In this document: positions 16,679 through 25,620 of the stretch, in pieces
Layout: every line of letters begins with the position of its first letter
Numbering within the stretch: the stretch's first letter is position 1
Assembly: GCA_035939615.1 (NCBI GenBank)
Contig: DASZFP010000004.1
Span: forward strand, 1 to 29,272
Length of the DNA stretch: 29,272 nt
Direction: 5' to 3'
Source of the DNA: VBCK01 sp035939615
Lineage (GTDB): Bacteria > Pseudomonadota > Gammaproteobacteria > Burkholderiales > Burkholderiaceae_F
Position numbers and translations under genes: made by a program
Notes under the pieces: generated by a model
Databases searched by the model: none
What the model saw: only the letters and a program-made list of their open reading frames with translations
Told to the model about the DNA's origin: nothing

Positions 16679-17296
16679 TCAGCCCTTCTTGGGCTGAGCG
16701 CCGGGTGTCCCGGCCGCGGTGCCGGAAGGCAGCTCGCCGCTTGGTTTCATGTAGAAATTCATCGAGAAGTCGAACAGGCGGCGCTGGATCCCGTCCGGGC
16801 TGGCCCCGGCGAGCTTGATCTCGATCAGCTCGGGGCGCTCGACGTAGCGGCCGTTGTTGGTCAGGTTGCGCAGGAACTCGGACACGCGCTCGTTGGACGC
16901 GGCCCAGCCGGCGATCGTGACCTTGCGGTCCTCCTGTCGGATCGAGCGAAGGTAGATGCCCTCCGGGGTCTGGCGCGTGAGTTCGTCGAGCAGGTACACC
17001 GGTTCGTTGCGATCGGCCTGCAGGTCCTCGACCGCTTTCTGCCGGGCCCGCAGCGCCTCGATCTCCTGGCGCAGCGTGGCGATTTCCTTGATCTGGGCAT
17101 CCAGCCGCCGGTTCTCGTCGGCGATCAGCTTGTTGCGGCCTTTCTGGTTGTCGACGTAGCCTTCCAGCACCGACCACACCAGCAGCACGAGCGCGGCGCC
17201 TGCGGCCGCGCTCAGCCCGGTCATCAGAAAAAACGCCTGCTTCTGGCGCTGCCGCTTCTGTTCCCGATGCGGCAGCAGGTTGACGCGGACGATCAC
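16679..17296 (-). CDS. pilN: PilN, type IV pilus alignment-complex protein
   Basis: PilN is a bitopic inner-membrane protein whose cytoplasmic N-terminal INLLPHR-type motif docks into PilM. Here it reads VNLLPHRE at residues 5-12. A membrane helix (about 22-43), a coiled coil (about 50-95) and a C-terminal ferredoxin-like domain follow (GIYLRSIRQEDRKVTIAGWA; SEFLRNLTNN). The start is a GTG at 17296 overlapping the pilM stop by 4 bp (GTGA). The tail is Pro/Gly/Ala-rich and probably disordered. Length (205 residues) is normal. Confidence 0.96.
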   Translation of the reverse strand: MIVRVNLLPHREQKRQRQKQAFFLMTGLSAAAGAALVLLVWSVLEGYVDNQKGRNKLIADENRRLDAQIKEIATLRQEIEALRARQKAVEDLQADRNEPVYLLDELTRQTPEGIYLRSIRQEDRKVTIAGWAASNERVSEFLRNLTNNGRYVERPELIEIKLAGASPDGIQRRLFDFSMNFYMKPSGELPSGTAAGTPGAQPKKG

Positions 17297-18372
17297 GGCT
17301 CGAACCTCCGCATCGCCAGCCCGCAGGGTGTCAGCAGCGCCGGCGCGTCCAGGCGCAGCTGCTTCTCGCGCACGCCGCCGGCAATCTCCATCCCCTTGAA
17401 CGGAGAGATCACCGAGGTGGGCACCTGAGCCCGCTCCATCAGCGCTTCGGGCAGACCCTGCAGCACCGAAGAGCCGCCGGCCAGCATGATCTGGTCGACC
17501 CGCGTGTACGGCGTCGACGTGAAGAAGAACTGCAGCGCGCGCGTGATCTCGGTGGTGGCCGTATCGATGAAGGGCCTGAGCACATCGGTCTCGTAATTGG
17601 CCGGAAGATCGCCGCTGCGCTTTTTCTGCTCGGCCTCCTCGGCCGGCACGCCGTAGGCGCGCGCGATGTCCCCGGTGAGCTGCAGACCGCCGAAGGGCTG
17701 CTCGCGCTCGTAAATGGCCTCGCCGTCCAGGATCACGCTGACGCTGGTCGTGTTGGCGCCCATGTAAAAGACCGCGATCACCAGGCCTTCGCCGTGGCTG
17801 GGCAGCTGGTCGACCAGGCGCAGCAGCGCCGCACGGGCCGACAGCGATTCCACATCCATCACGATCGGTTTGAGCCCGGCCGCCTGCGCCACTGCCATCC
17901 TGTCCTCGACCTTTTCCTTGCGCGAGGCCGCGATCAGCACTTCGACATCCTCGGGCGAGTTCGGTATCGGACCGATCACCTGAAAGTCCAGGCTGACCTC
18001 TTCCAGTGCGAACGGGATGTACTGGTTGGCCTCGCTCTCAACCTGCATCTCCATTTCTTCTTCGCGCAGGCTGCCCGGCAGGGCAATTCTCTTGGTGATC
18101 ACGGCCGACGCCGGCAGCGCCAGCGCCACGTTGCGGATGCGCGAGCCGCAACGTCGATACACGCGCTTGACCGCATCGGCCACGATTTCGATCTTGTCGA
18201 TATTGCCGTCGACCACCGCGCCGCGCGGAATCGGCTCGATGCCGTATCGTTCGAGCCGCAGCACGCCGCCGCCCGGATCCGACAACTCGACCAGCTTAAC
18301 GCTGGAGGACCCGATATCCAGTCCGATCAGCGGCGGTGTCTTGGACGAGAAGAACGGCAGTTCGAAGGCCAA
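17293..18372 (-). CDS. pilM: PilM, actin-like type IV pilus assembly ATPase
   Basis: PilM is a cytoplasmic actin-fold protein that binds the PilN N-terminus and links the pilus machine to its motors. The 359-residue sequence has the phosphate-1 motif IGLDIGSSSVKLVEL near the N-terminus, VIDGNI-like strand VVDGNIDKIE, the block EVLIAASRKEKVEDR and the phosphate-2/adenosine region IMLAGGSSVLQGLPEAL. The start is a TTG at 18372 with GGGAG about 8 bp upstream; an in-frame TAG lies a few codons further up, so no longer form exists, and MAFELPFFSSKTPP matches the usual N-terminus. It is the first gene of the pil-aro-dgt operon and divergent from ponA. Confidence 0.96.
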   Translation of the reverse strand: MAFELPFFSSKTPPLIGLDIGSSSVKLVELSDPGGGVLRLERYGIEPIPRGAVVDGNIDKIEIVADAVKRVYRRCGSRIRNVALALPASAVITKRIALPGSLREEEMEMQVESEANQYIPFALEEVSLDFQVIGPIPNSPEDVEVLIAASRKEKVEDRMAVAQAAGLKPIVMDVESLSARAALLRLVDQLPSHGEGLVIAVFYMGANTTSVSVILDGEAIYEREQPFGGLQLTGDIARAYGVPAEEAEQKKRSGDLPANYETDVLRPFIDTATTEITRALQFFFTSTPYTRVDQIMLAGGSSVLQGLPEALMERAQVPTSVISPFKGMEIAGGVREKQLRLDAPALLTPCGLAMRRFEP

Positions 18373-18804
18373 CGCAACGCTCCCGCACTAAACGTAGTAA
18401 CCCATGAAGGGGCACAACCCGGAACGATGAACCTGTTCGATCCCGCGCTGTCCGAACCAACGGCCGGCGCGCGTAAGAGTCCCCACCGCCCGCATTTTCC
18501 TTATGTTTCGACGCTTTACCGCGATTTCTTCATATAACCGCCTTAAGATGCTAACAACCTTTAGGAAGTCCGCACAAGCCCTTCGAACAGGTGAACTGGG
18601 GCGGTTTTACGGCACAATCGTCAATCGAGATTTTTTCTTGATGGCAGGTTTCCGCATCATGCCTCGGCATGGCCCGCCGGCAACTTATAATGCGGACCGT
18701 CCGTCGCCGCTGCGCCCTAGTCAAATCGCCCTTTTTCCGGCGCGTGGTAGGGCTGTGCCGGGCCTTTCTTCCACCCCGATCCGTCAGATATCACCGACTC
18801 CGCG
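18373..18804. promoter_or_regulatory. Divergent pilM/ponA intergenic region
   Basis: This 432-bp spacer separates the pilM operon (leftward) from ponA (rightward) and must hold both promoters. It is more AT-rich than the flanks around 18500-18650. A perfect -10 hexamer TATAAT is at 18686-18691 on the plus strand, but no good -35 lies 16-18 bp before it. On the minus strand TTGTTA and TATATG are present (18531-18557), with a 15-bp spacer that is short. No convincing gene is present; small open frames here lack ribosome binding sites and family resemblance. Confidence 0.4.
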
Positions 18805-21171
18805 GTGAACACCGAACCCGCCTCGAAGCCAGACCGTATGCAGCAGCTGCGCGGGTGGTTCCGCTCGCGCTGGGGCCGCCTGGTCGCGTGGTCGGCGCTG
18901 CTGGGGTCGGCCGCGCTGGCCTGCGGGCTGCTGCTGGTGATCTTCATGTTCTCGATCGCCTATGCGAACCTGCCTCCAATCGATTCCCTGGCCGACTACC
19001 GGCCCAGGATTCCGCTGCGGATCTGGAGCGCCGACGGCGTTCTGCTGGGCGAGTTCGGCGAAGAACGCCGCAGCTACGTTCCGATCCGCGAAGTTCCGCA
19101 ACAGCTGAAGTACGCCATCCTGGCGGCCGAGGACGAGAGCTTCTATCGGCACAGCGGCGTGGACTTCGTCGGGCTGGTCCGCGCGGCGCTGGCCAACGCG
19201 ATATCGGGACGGCGCGGCCAGGGCGGCAGCACGATCACGATGCAGGTCGCTCGCAACTTCTACCTGAGCACCGAACGCAGCTACATCCGCAAGCTGTACG
19301 AGATCGCGCTCTCCTACAAGATCGAGGCATCGCTGCCGAAGGATCGGATCCTGGAGGTCTATATCAACCAGATCTTCCTGGGCCAGCGCGCCTACGGCTT
19401 TGCCGCCGCGGCGCAGACCTACTTCGGCAAGGCGCTGGGAGATCTGACGCTGGGCGAGTGCGCGATGCTGGCCGGGCTGCCGGCCGCGCCGAGCGCTTAC
19501 AACCCGAACGCCAATCTGCACCGGGCGCGCGTGCGCCAGCGCTACGTGCTGTCGCGCATGCTGGGCCTGGGCTACATCAGCAAGGCCGACTTCGACCAGG
19601 CGGTGTCGGCCGAACTGAAGGTGCGGGGCGCCGAGACGGCGGCCATCACCAACCTCACCCACTCGCGGGTGCGGGCCGACTACGTGGCCGAGCTGGCCCG
19701 GGAACTGGTGGTCGGCGTGTTCCACGACGAGACCTATGCGCGCGGACTGAACGTCTACACCACGATCTCGAGCGGCGAGCAGCAGGTCGCCTACGCCGCG
19801 GTGCGCGCCCAGGTGATCGCCTACGACCGGCGCTACGGCTACCGGGGGCCGGAGCGTTTCGTCGAAATGCCGCCCGAGGGGCCGGCCCGCGAGCAGAAGA
19901 TCGACGAGGCGCTGGCCGACGCCACCGAGGTCGACGGCATGGTTGCGGCGGTGGTGCTGGAAGCCACACCGAAGCTCGTGCGCGCGACCTTCGCCGACGG
20001 CCAGGTGGTGCGGATCGAGGGCGAGGGGCTGCGCTTTGCGGCCGCATCGCTGGCGGCCCGGGCCCAACCCGGGCACCGCATCGTGCCGGGCGCGGTGATC
20101 CGGCTGGCGCGCATCGGCAAGGACGGTTGGGCCATCGTGCAGGTCCCGCAGATCGAGTCGGCTTTTGTCGCCTGTGATGCGCGCGACGGGGCGGTGCGCG
20201 CGCTGATCGGCGGGTTCGATTTCAACCTGAACAAGTTCGATCACGTCACCCAGGCCTGGCGCCAGCCCGGCTCCAGCATCAAGCCGTTCATCTATGCGGC
20301 CGCGCTCGAAAAGGGCCTGATGACCAGCACGCTGGTCAATGACGAGCCGTTGATGCTGGACCCGGACCAGACCGGCGGCCAGGTGTGGGACCCGAAGAAT
20401 TACGACGGCAAGTACGACGGCCCGATCCGGTTGCGGCAGGGCCTGGCCCGGTCCAAGAACATGGTGTCGATCCGCGTGCTGCAGCAGATCGGGCCGCAGT
20501 ACGCGCAGCAGTACCTGGGTCGGTTCGGATTCGATCCGGAGCGGCACCCGGCTTACCTGACGATGGCGCTGGGCGCGGGGTCGGTGACCCCGTGGCAGGA
20601 GCTGGGCGCCTATGCGGTGTTCGCCAACGGCGGATTCGAGATCAGCCCCTACCTGATCACGCGCATCGCCGATGCCGGCGGAAAAGTGCTGATGGAAGCC
20701 TCGCCGAAGGTCGCGGGCGACTCGGCGCTGCGGGTGGTCGATGCCAGCACGAGCTTCATCATGGACAGCATGCTGCGCGATGTGGCCCGCTACGGCACCG
20801 GTGCGCGCGCATCCAGCCTGGGCCGCTCCGATGTGGCGGGCAAGACCGGCACCACCAACGATTCGCACGACGCCTGGTTCTCCGGCTACGGCGGCGGGAT
20901 CGTCGCCGTGGCGTGGATCGGATTCGACCAGCCGCACAACCTGGGCGAGCGCGAAACCGGCGGAGGCCTGGCGCTGCCGATCTGGCTCGATTACATGGCC
21001 TCCGCGCTCAAGGGTCTGCCGATCCTGGAGCGGGAGCCGCCCCCGGGCGTGGTGACGATCGACGGGGAGTACTACCTGGAGCAGTTCCAGCCGGGTCAGG
21101 GGCTGGCCTCGCTGGGACTGGAGGAGGCGCCCGTTCCCGAGCAGGTCAAGCGCGGCGAGAACGTCTTCTGA
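18805..21171 (+). CDS. ponA: PBP1a, bifunctional peptidoglycan glycosyltransferase/transpeptidase
   Basis: This class A penicillin-binding protein polymerises and cross-links peptidoglycan in the periplasm. The 788 residues comprise one membrane anchor (about 27-53), a GT51 glycosyltransferase domain with the catalytic Glu in AAEDESFYRH (residues 107-115) and GQGGSTITMQVARNF (about 138-152), and a transpeptidase domain. The latter has the SxxK motif SSIK (nucleophile Ser490, Lys493), SKN at 550-552 and KTG at 680-682. An OB-like insertion lies between the two catalytic domains (roughly 330-450), as in PBP1a. The start shown is a GTG at 18805; an ATG at 18838 is equally possible because neither has a clear Shine-Dalgarno. 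The divergent placement next to pilM is common in proteobacteria. Confidence 0.96.
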   Translation: MNTEPASKPDRMQQLRGWFRSRWGRLVAWSALLGSAALACGLLLVIFMFSIAYANLPPIDSLADYRPRIPLRIWSADGVLLGEFGEERRSYVPIREVPQQLKYAILAAEDESFYRHSGVDFVGLVRAALANAISGRRGQGGSTITMQVARNFYLSTERSYIRKLYEIALSYKIEASLPKDRILEVYINQIFLGQRAYGFAAAAQTYFGKALGDLTLGECAMLAGLPAAPSAYNPNANLHRARVRQRYVLSRMLGLGYISKADFDQAVSAELKVRGAETAAITNLTHSRVRADYVAELARELVVGVFHDETYARGLNVYTTISSGEQQVAYAAVRAQVIAYDRRYGYRGPERFVEMPPEGPAREQKIDEALADATEVDGMVAAVVLEATPKLVRATFADGQVVRIEGEGLRFAAASLAARAQPGHRIVPGAVIRLARIGKDGWAIVQVPQIESAFVACDARDGAVRALIGGFDFNLNKFDHVTQAWRQPGSSIKPFIYAAALEKGLMTSTLVNDEPLMLDPDQTGGQVWDPKNYDGKYDGPIRLRQGLARSKNMVSIRVLQQIGPQYAQQYLGRFGFDPERHPAYLTMALGAGSVTPWQELGAYAVFANGGFEISPYLITRIADAGGKVLMEASPKVAGDSALRVVDASTSFIMDSMLRDVARYGTGARASSLGRSDVAGKTGTTNDSHDAWFSGYGGGIVAVAWIGFDQPHNLGERETGGGLALPIWLDYMASALKGLPILEREPPPGVVTIDGEYYLEQFQPGQGLASLGLEEAPVPEQVKRGENVF

Positions 21172-21175
21172 GGCA

Positions 21176-21496
21176 CTATTTGGGGCTGAGCACCACCGCC
21201 TGGCCGCCCTGGGCGGACAGCAGGCGCGACAGCGCCGCGAACAGCTCCGTTCCATCGCGCGTATCGCACCAGGCGGCGCCGTCGTAGGCAAAGTGGTGGC
21301 CGCCGCTTTTGGCCGCCACCCAGATCTGGCGCATCGGCAGCTGCGTGTTCACGACGATCTTGGTGCCGTTGGCCAGTTCCAGCCCCAGCACCCCGCCGCT
21401 GCGGATGCAATCGACGCCGGCATCGACGGCGTCGATGGCCAGCTCCAGCGCGCGCAGCGTGAACTCCGCCTGCTCGTTGAACTCGGATTCGGTCAT
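21176..21496 (-). CDS. cyaY: CyaY, bacterial frataxin
   Basis: CyaY binds iron and modulates IscS-dependent Fe-S cluster assembly. The 106-residue protein matches the family along its whole length: an acidic N-terminal helix (MTESEFNEQAEFTLRALELAIDAVD), the strand region GGVLGLELANGTKIVVNTQLP, then QIWVAAKSGGHHFAYDG with the conserved Trp and the C-terminal DGTELFAALSRLLS. It converges with ponA, with only 4 bp between stops. Its start at 21496 is 15 bp from the divergent lptM start, so promoters of each gene must reach into the other. Confidence 0.95.
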   Translation of the reverse strand: MTESEFNEQAEFTLRALELAIDAVDAGVDCIRSGGVLGLELANGTKIVVNTQLPMRQIWVAAKSGGHHFAYDGAAWCDTRDGTELFAALSRLLSAQGGQAVVLSPK

Positions 21497-21511
21497 GTTA
21501 GATTCGTCCCG

Positions 21512-21772
21512 ATGAGAGCCGTCGCCGTGAGCATTCTAGTTTGCGCCGGTCTGCTGACGGGCGGCTGCGGCGTCAAAGGCCCGCTTTTCATACCGAACGT
21601 TCCGAAAGAGACCCCCTGGCCGTACGCCAAGCCCAAGCCCGCCGCGCCGCCGGCCTCGACCCCGCCCGCCGGCAGCTCCGCACCGGCCGGCGCGCCCGCC
21701 AGCCAGGCGCCGGCTGAAACCCCCGCCGCGGCTCCGGCGCCGACCACGCCGGCGGCGGAGCCGAAGCCATGA
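21512..21772 (+). CDS. lptM: LptM (YifL)-type small lipoprotein
   Basis: This 86-residue lipoprotein has a signal peptide ending at LLTGGC (Cys19; the -3 position is Thr, a slightly atypical lipobox) followed by the family hallmark CGVKGPLFIP. LptM assists maturation of the LPS transport protein LptD in E. coli. The remaining 60 residues are Pro/Ala-rich (PPASTPP, PAGAPASQAPAE) and probably disordered, a common extension in betaproteobacterial members. No clear Shine-Dalgarno precedes the ATG at 21512, so translation may be leaderless or weak. The stop overlaps the lysA start (ATGA); lptM-lysA pairing is widespread, which supports the call. Confidence 0.85.
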   Translation: MRAVAVSILVCAGLLTGGCGVKGPLFIPNVPKETPWPYAKPKPAAPPASTPPAGSSAPAGAPASQAPAETPAAAPAPTTPAAEPKP

Positions 21773-23043
21773 CCGGGTCCGACGCGAGCGCAGCGCCGTT
21801 TGCACGGCGCGCCGGGATTCTGTACTGCGAGGACGTGGCGCTGGAGGAGCTCGCGCAGCGCTTCGGCACGCCGCTGTACGTGTACTCGCAGCGCGCCATC
21901 CTGGATGCGTACCGGCAATACGAGCGCGCGCTGCAAGGGCGGCCGGCCATGGTCTGCTACGCGGTCAAGGCGAGCTCCAACCTGGGCGTGCTCGACCTGC
22001 TGGCGCGCGCCGGCAGCGGATTCGACATCGTTTCGGGCGGCGAGCTGGCCCGCGTGATCGCGGCGGGCGGGACGCCGTCGCGCGTCGTGTTCTCCGGGGT
22101 CGGCAAGACCGAGGCGGAGATCGAGCAGGCGCTGGCCGCCGGCATCCTGAGCTTCAACGTCGAATCCGAATTCGAGTTGCGCGACGTGGCGCGGATCGCT
22201 TCGGCGCTGGGCCGGCGCGCACCGGTGTCGCTGCGCGTGAATCCGCACATCGATCCCGGCACGCACCCGTACATCGCCACGGGCCTGAAATCGAGCAAAT
22301 TCGGCGTCTCGTTCGAGCAGGCCCTGGACCTTTACCGCCGCGCCTGTGCCGATGCGCACCTGCAGGTGGTCGGCATCGGCTGCCACATCGGCTCGCAGAT
22401 CGCGCAAGCGGCGCCCTTCGAGCAGGCCGCCGATCGGCTGCTCGACCTGGTCGAGCAGCTCGAGCGCGAGGCCATCAGCCTGCGTCATCTGGACTTCGGC
22501 GGGGGCCTGGCGATCGCCTACCGGGACGAGGCGCCGCCTGCCATCGGGCAATGGGTCGGCGCGATCACGCGCCGGGTCGACGCGCGCGGCCATCGCGACA
22601 AGATGCTGCTGGTCGAGCCGGGCCGTTCGATCGTGGGGCCGGCCGGCGTGCTGCTCACGCGCGTGATCGGCCTGAAGGCCGGCGGCGAGCGCGACTTCGC
22701 GATCGTCGATGCGGCGATGAACGACCAGATGCGGCCGGCGCTGTACGACGCCTGGTTGGATGTGCAGCCCGCAACCGAACGGGCGCGCCCCGAAAGAACG
22801 CTCGACATCGTCGGTCCGGTGTGCGAAAGCGGCGACTGGCTGGCGCGCGAGCGGCGCCTGGCGATCGGCCCCGGCGACGTGCTGGCGATGCTGTCGGCCG
22901 GCGCCTACGGCATGAGCATGGCGAGCAATTACAACAGCCGCTGCCGCGCCGCCGAGGTGATCGTCGATGGCGCACGCGCCTGCTGCGTGCGCCGCCGCGA
23001 GACGATCGAGAACCTGATGGCGGGCGAATCGCTGCTGCCGTAG
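21769..23043 (+). CDS. lysA: Diaminopimelate decarboxylase
   Basis: LysA converts meso-diaminopimelate to L-lysine with PLP. The 424-residue protein has the fold-III PLP-binding Lys67 in MVCYAVKASSN. The phosphate-binding GGG is in HLDFGGGLAIAY, and HIGSQI follows the family. The substrate-contact segments EPGRSIVGPAGVLLT, the Cys of GPVCESGDW and the Tyr of SAGAYGMSMASNYN are all present. Start ATG at 21769 overlaps the lptM stop. A small hairpin (GCTGCT/AGCAGC) spans the stop codon. The length and all catalytic blocks are normal. Confidence 0.97.
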   Translation: MTGSDASAAPFARRAGILYCEDVALEELAQRFGTPLYVYSQRAILDAYRQYERALQGRPAMVCYAVKASSNLGVLDLLARAGSGFDIVSGGELARVIAAGGTPSRVVFSGVGKTEAEIEQALAAGILSFNVESEFELRDVARIASALGRRAPVSLRVNPHIDPGTHPYIATGLKSSKFGVSFEQALDLYRRACADAHLQVVGIGCHIGSQIAQAAPFEQAADRLLDLVEQLEREAISLRHLDFGGGLAIAYRDEAPPAIGQWVGAITRRVDARGHRDKMLLVEPGRSIVGPAGVLLTRVIGLKAGGERDFAIVDAAMNDQMRPALYDAWLDVQPATERARPERTLDIVGPVCESGDWLARERRLAIGPGDVLAMLSAGAYGMSMASNYNSRCRAAEVIVDGARACCVRRRETIENLMAGESLLP

Positions 23044-23097
23044 CAGCACCCGTTCCCTACAATCGTTGGCGCGCGCAAACCGCCGGAAAGTGCCCCC

Positions 23098-24138
23098 ATG
23101 CACATCGAGCACGAGGTCAAGCTGGACTTCAAGGACGTGCTGATCCGGCCCAAGCGGTCGACGCTGACCTCGCGCGCCGACGTTCAGATCGAGCGGGAGT
23201 TCCGCTTCCGCCACGGCGCTGCGCCCTACCAGGGCATCCCGATCGTGGCGGCCAACATGGACACGACCGGGACCATGGAGATGGCCTCGGCGCTGGAGCG
23301 CCTGGGCCTGTCGGTCGCGTTGCACAAGCACTACGAGCCGGCCCGCTACGTCGACTTCTTCCGCGCCCTGAAGCGCAAGTCGGCGGCGCTGTTTTCGGTC
23401 GGCATCACGGCCGCCGACGAGGAAAAATTCCACCAGGTGCTGGAGGCCGCCGGCAGCACGATCGAGTACGTGTGCATCGACGTGGCCAACGGTTATCACC
23501 AGAACTTCGTCGCCTTCGTGCGGCGCATCCGCGCCCGCTACCCGAAGCTGGTCATCATGGCGGGCAATGTCGTCACCGGCGAGATGACCGAAGAGCTGAT
23601 CCTGTCGGGCGCGGACATCGTCAAGGTGGGCATCGGGCCCGGGTCGGTGTGCACGACCCGGATGATGACGGGTGTGGGCTACCCGCAGCTGTCGGCCGTG
23701 ATCGAGTGCGCCGACGCCGCGCACGGGTTGGGCGGGCACATCTGCTCGGACGGCGGCTGCGTCACCCCGGGTGACATTGCCAAGGCGTTCGGCGCGGGCG
23801 CCGACTTCGTGATGCTGGGCGGCATGCTGGCCGGGCACGCCGAGTGTGGCGGCGAAGTGGTCGAACGCGACGGCCAGCGCTTCCAGAGCTTCTACGGAAT
23901 GAGCTCGAAAACGGCCATGGACCGGCACGCCGGTGGCGTGGCGGAGTACCGGGCCGCCGAAGGCAAGGAAGTGCTGGTGCCCTACCGCGGCGAGGTGACG
24001 CCGACCGTGCAGGAGATCATCGGCGGGCTGCGCTCGGCCTGCGCCTACGTAGGGGCGCGCCGCCTGAAGGAGCTGTCCAAGCGGACCACCTTCGTGCGCG
24101 TCGCCCAGCAGGGCAACGAGGCGTTCGCGAAGGGCTGA
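23098..24138 (+). CDS. guaC: GMP reductase
   Basis: GuaC reduces GMP to IMP with NADPH, part of purine interconversion. The 346-residue length equals that of the E. coli and animal enzymes (about 345-347) and is shorter than IMP dehydrogenase because CBS domains are absent. Diagnostic segments are KLDFKDVLIRPKRSTL, VAANMDTTGTMEMA, the catalytic loop KVGIGPGSVCTTRMMTGVG with the active Cys, and FYGMSSKTAMDRHAGG, which separates GMP reductase from IMPDH. It starts at ATG 23098, 54 bp after lysA, with a TACAAT hexamer at 23058-23063 that may be a -10 box without a good -35. It has no obvious functional link to its neighbours. Confidence 0.94.
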   Translation: MHIEHEVKLDFKDVLIRPKRSTLTSRADVQIEREFRFRHGAAPYQGIPIVAANMDTTGTMEMASALERLGLSVALHKHYEPARYVDFFRALKRKSAALFSVGITAADEEKFHQVLEAAGSTIEYVCIDVANGYHQNFVAFVRRIRARYPKLVIMAGNVVTGEMTEELILSGADIVKVGIGPGSVCTTRMMTGVGYPQLSAVIECADAAHGLGGHICSDGGCVTPGDIAKAFGAGADFVMLGGMLAGHAECGGEVVERDGQRFQSFYGMSSKTAMDRHAGGVAEYRAAEGKEVLVPYRGEVTPTVQEIIGGLRSACAYVGARRLKELSKRTTFVRVAQQGNEAFAKG

Positions 24139-24166
24139 GGCCGCCGGCTGCGTTGCCCGGCTGACT

Positions 24167-24826
24167 TTAGTTGCTGCGCAGCCCGGCGGCGAAATCGGCC
24201 ACCGCGCCGATCTCCTTGTCGTCCATCCGGAAGGCGATCTGCTGCATCGGCACGTTGTTGCGGCGGCTGCCCTCGCGGAACGCCTTCAGCTGAGCGGTCA
24301 GGTATTCGGCATGCTGGCCGCCGATTCTCGGATACAGCACCGGCAGCCCGGCGCCGCTCGGGCCGTGGCAGCCGGCACACGCGGGAACGGCTTTCTCGGG
24401 AATGCCGGCGCGGTAGATGCGCTGCCCCAGCTCGACGCTGTCCTTGTCGTGCGCCACCTCGGGCTTGGGCGGCTGCGTGGAGAACCAGGCGGCCACGTTG
24501 CGCCGGTCCGCCTCCGACAAGGTCATCGCAAAGGCTCCCATCACCGCATTTTCACGGCCGGTCTTGTCCCCGGGCGGCTTGGCCAGGTCGGTGAGCTGCT
24601 TGACCAGATACTCGGCGCTCTGTCCGGCCAGCCTCGGATTGGGGGCGATGGTCGAATTGCCGTCGGGGGCATGACAGGCGGCGCACACCTGGCTCGCGAT
24701 CTGCTGGCCCTTGGCCGGGTCGGCGGGCGGCGGCTGCTGTGCTGCTGCGTCTCGGCCGACCAGGCAGGCCAGAATCAGAGCGCCCGCCAGGCGCGCACGG
24801 TTCAAGGGGGCGGGTGTCCTCTCCAT
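24167..24826 (-). CDS. Cytochrome c4-type dihaem protein
   Basis: This periplasmic electron carrier has two c-type haem sites: CAACH (Cys48, Cys51, His52) and CAGCH (Cys150, Cys153, His154). Likely Met ligands are Met96 or Met101 (AVMGAFAM) and Met194 (NVPMQQIAF). The two halves repeat each other (PRLAGQSAEYLVKQL and PRIGGQHAEYLTAQL), the hallmark of cytochrome c4, which usually passes electrons to cytochrome oxidases. I chose the ATG at 24826, giving a signal peptide (MERTPAPLNRARLAGALILACL...AAA) and a 219-residue precursor; the open frame continues upstream to 24901 but that part is not signal-like. It is divergent from engB, as in many Burkholderiales. Confidence 0.9.
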   Translation of the reverse strand: MERTPAPLNRARLAGALILACLVGRDAAAQQPPPADPAKGQQIASQVCAACHAPDGNSTIAPNPRLAGQSAEYLVKQLTDLAKPPGDKTGRENAVMGAFAMTLSEADRRNVAAWFSTQPPKPEVAHDKDSVELGQRIYRAGIPEKAVPACAGCHGPSGAGLPVLYPRIGGQHAEYLTAQLKAFREGSRRNNVPMQQIAFRMDDKEIGAVADFAAGLRSN

Positions 24827-24935
24827 CGTCGATTCGGTCACTGGTATGGCCCGGTTGCTCTTATGCTCCCATTTTAGCGGGCTGGCCGCCCCCGGCCCCA
24901 TTCCCTGTGCCGCGCAGCGGCACAGCCGGCAGTCT

Positions 24936-25571
24936 ATGCTGACCCGTTTCGATACCGCGCACTACGTCACATCGATCGCCGAGCTGGCAGGCCTGAACGG
25001 GTCCGGCCTCATGCCGGTTCCCGAAGTGGCCTTCGCCGGCCGCTCCAACGCCGGCAAGTCGAGTGCGATCAACGCGTTGACCAACCGCACGCGCCTGGCC
25101 TACGCGTCCAAGATGCCGGGGCGAACGCAGACCCTGAACTTCTTCGCGCTCGCCAGCGGGCGCGATCCGGCCACGACCGGTCACCTGGTCGACCTGCCCG
25201 GCTACGGGTTCGCCAAGATCGATCCGGCCACACGGCGCCGCTGGAACGACCTGGTGGGCGGATACCTGGCCTACCGGCCGCAGCTTCGCGGCGTCGTGCT
25301 CGTGGTCGACAGCCGGCGCGGCCTGATGCCGGCCGACCGGGAGCTGATCGGGCTCTTGTGCCGTCGCGACCCGGACCATGCCGCCGCGCTGCACCTGCTG
25401 CTGAGCAAGGTCGACCAGATCAACACGATCCAGCGGCGGGCGGCGCGGGCCCTGGCCGAGGACCATGCACGGACGCTGCCGCTGCAGGTGAGCGTGCAGC
25501 TTTTCTCGGGGCGCGCCCGCGAGGGCGTCGAGGAGCTGCGCGAGCGGGTCGCGGCGATGCTGTCCGGATAG
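24936..25571 (+). CDS. engB: EngB (YihA/YsxC) ribosome-biogenesis GTPase
   Basis: EngB is an essential GTPase of large-subunit ribosome assembly. The 211-residue protein has G1 at residues 35-43 (GRSNAGKSS), a G2 threonine in MPGRTQTLNFF, G3 as DLPGYGFAK and G4 as LLSKVD, where most members read TKxD. The segment VVLVVDSRRGLMPAD is family-typical. The ATG at 24936 was chosen over longer upstream frames because those overlap the divergent cytochrome gene and do not look like EngB. hemB follows 49 bp downstream. Confidence 0.95.
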   Translation: MLTRFDTAHYVTSIAELAGLNGSGLMPVPEVAFAGRSNAGKSSAINALTNRTRLAYASKMPGRTQTLNFFALASGRDPATTGHLVDLPGYGFAKIDPATRRRWNDLVGGYLAYRPQLRGVVLVVDSRRGLMPADRELIGLLCRRDPDHAAALHLLLSKVDQINTIQRRAARALAEDHARTLPLQVSVQLFSGRAREGVEELRERVAAMLSG

Positions 25572-25620
25572 GGCGGTCGGTCGCGTTTATCATCCTGGCT
25601 CGAATTCGGAAACTCAGCCC

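Noticed and set aside
18503..18808. A possible 101-codon gene in the pilM-ponA spacer
   Set aside because: No Shine-Dalgarno and no recognisable family; it overlaps the ponA start and the promoter region.
18784..21291. An 835-codon minus-strand frame opposite ponA
   Set aside because: Shadow of ponA codon bias; all PBP1a motifs are on the plus strand.
23031..23047. GCTGCT/AGCAGC hairpin at the lysA stop as a terminator
   Set aside because: A 6-bp stem with no T tract, partly forced by codons; support is too weak for a terminator call.
21493..23928. An 811-codon minus-strand frame opposite lptM, lysA and guaC
   Set aside because: It crosses three well-supported plus-strand genes and has shadow-like composition.
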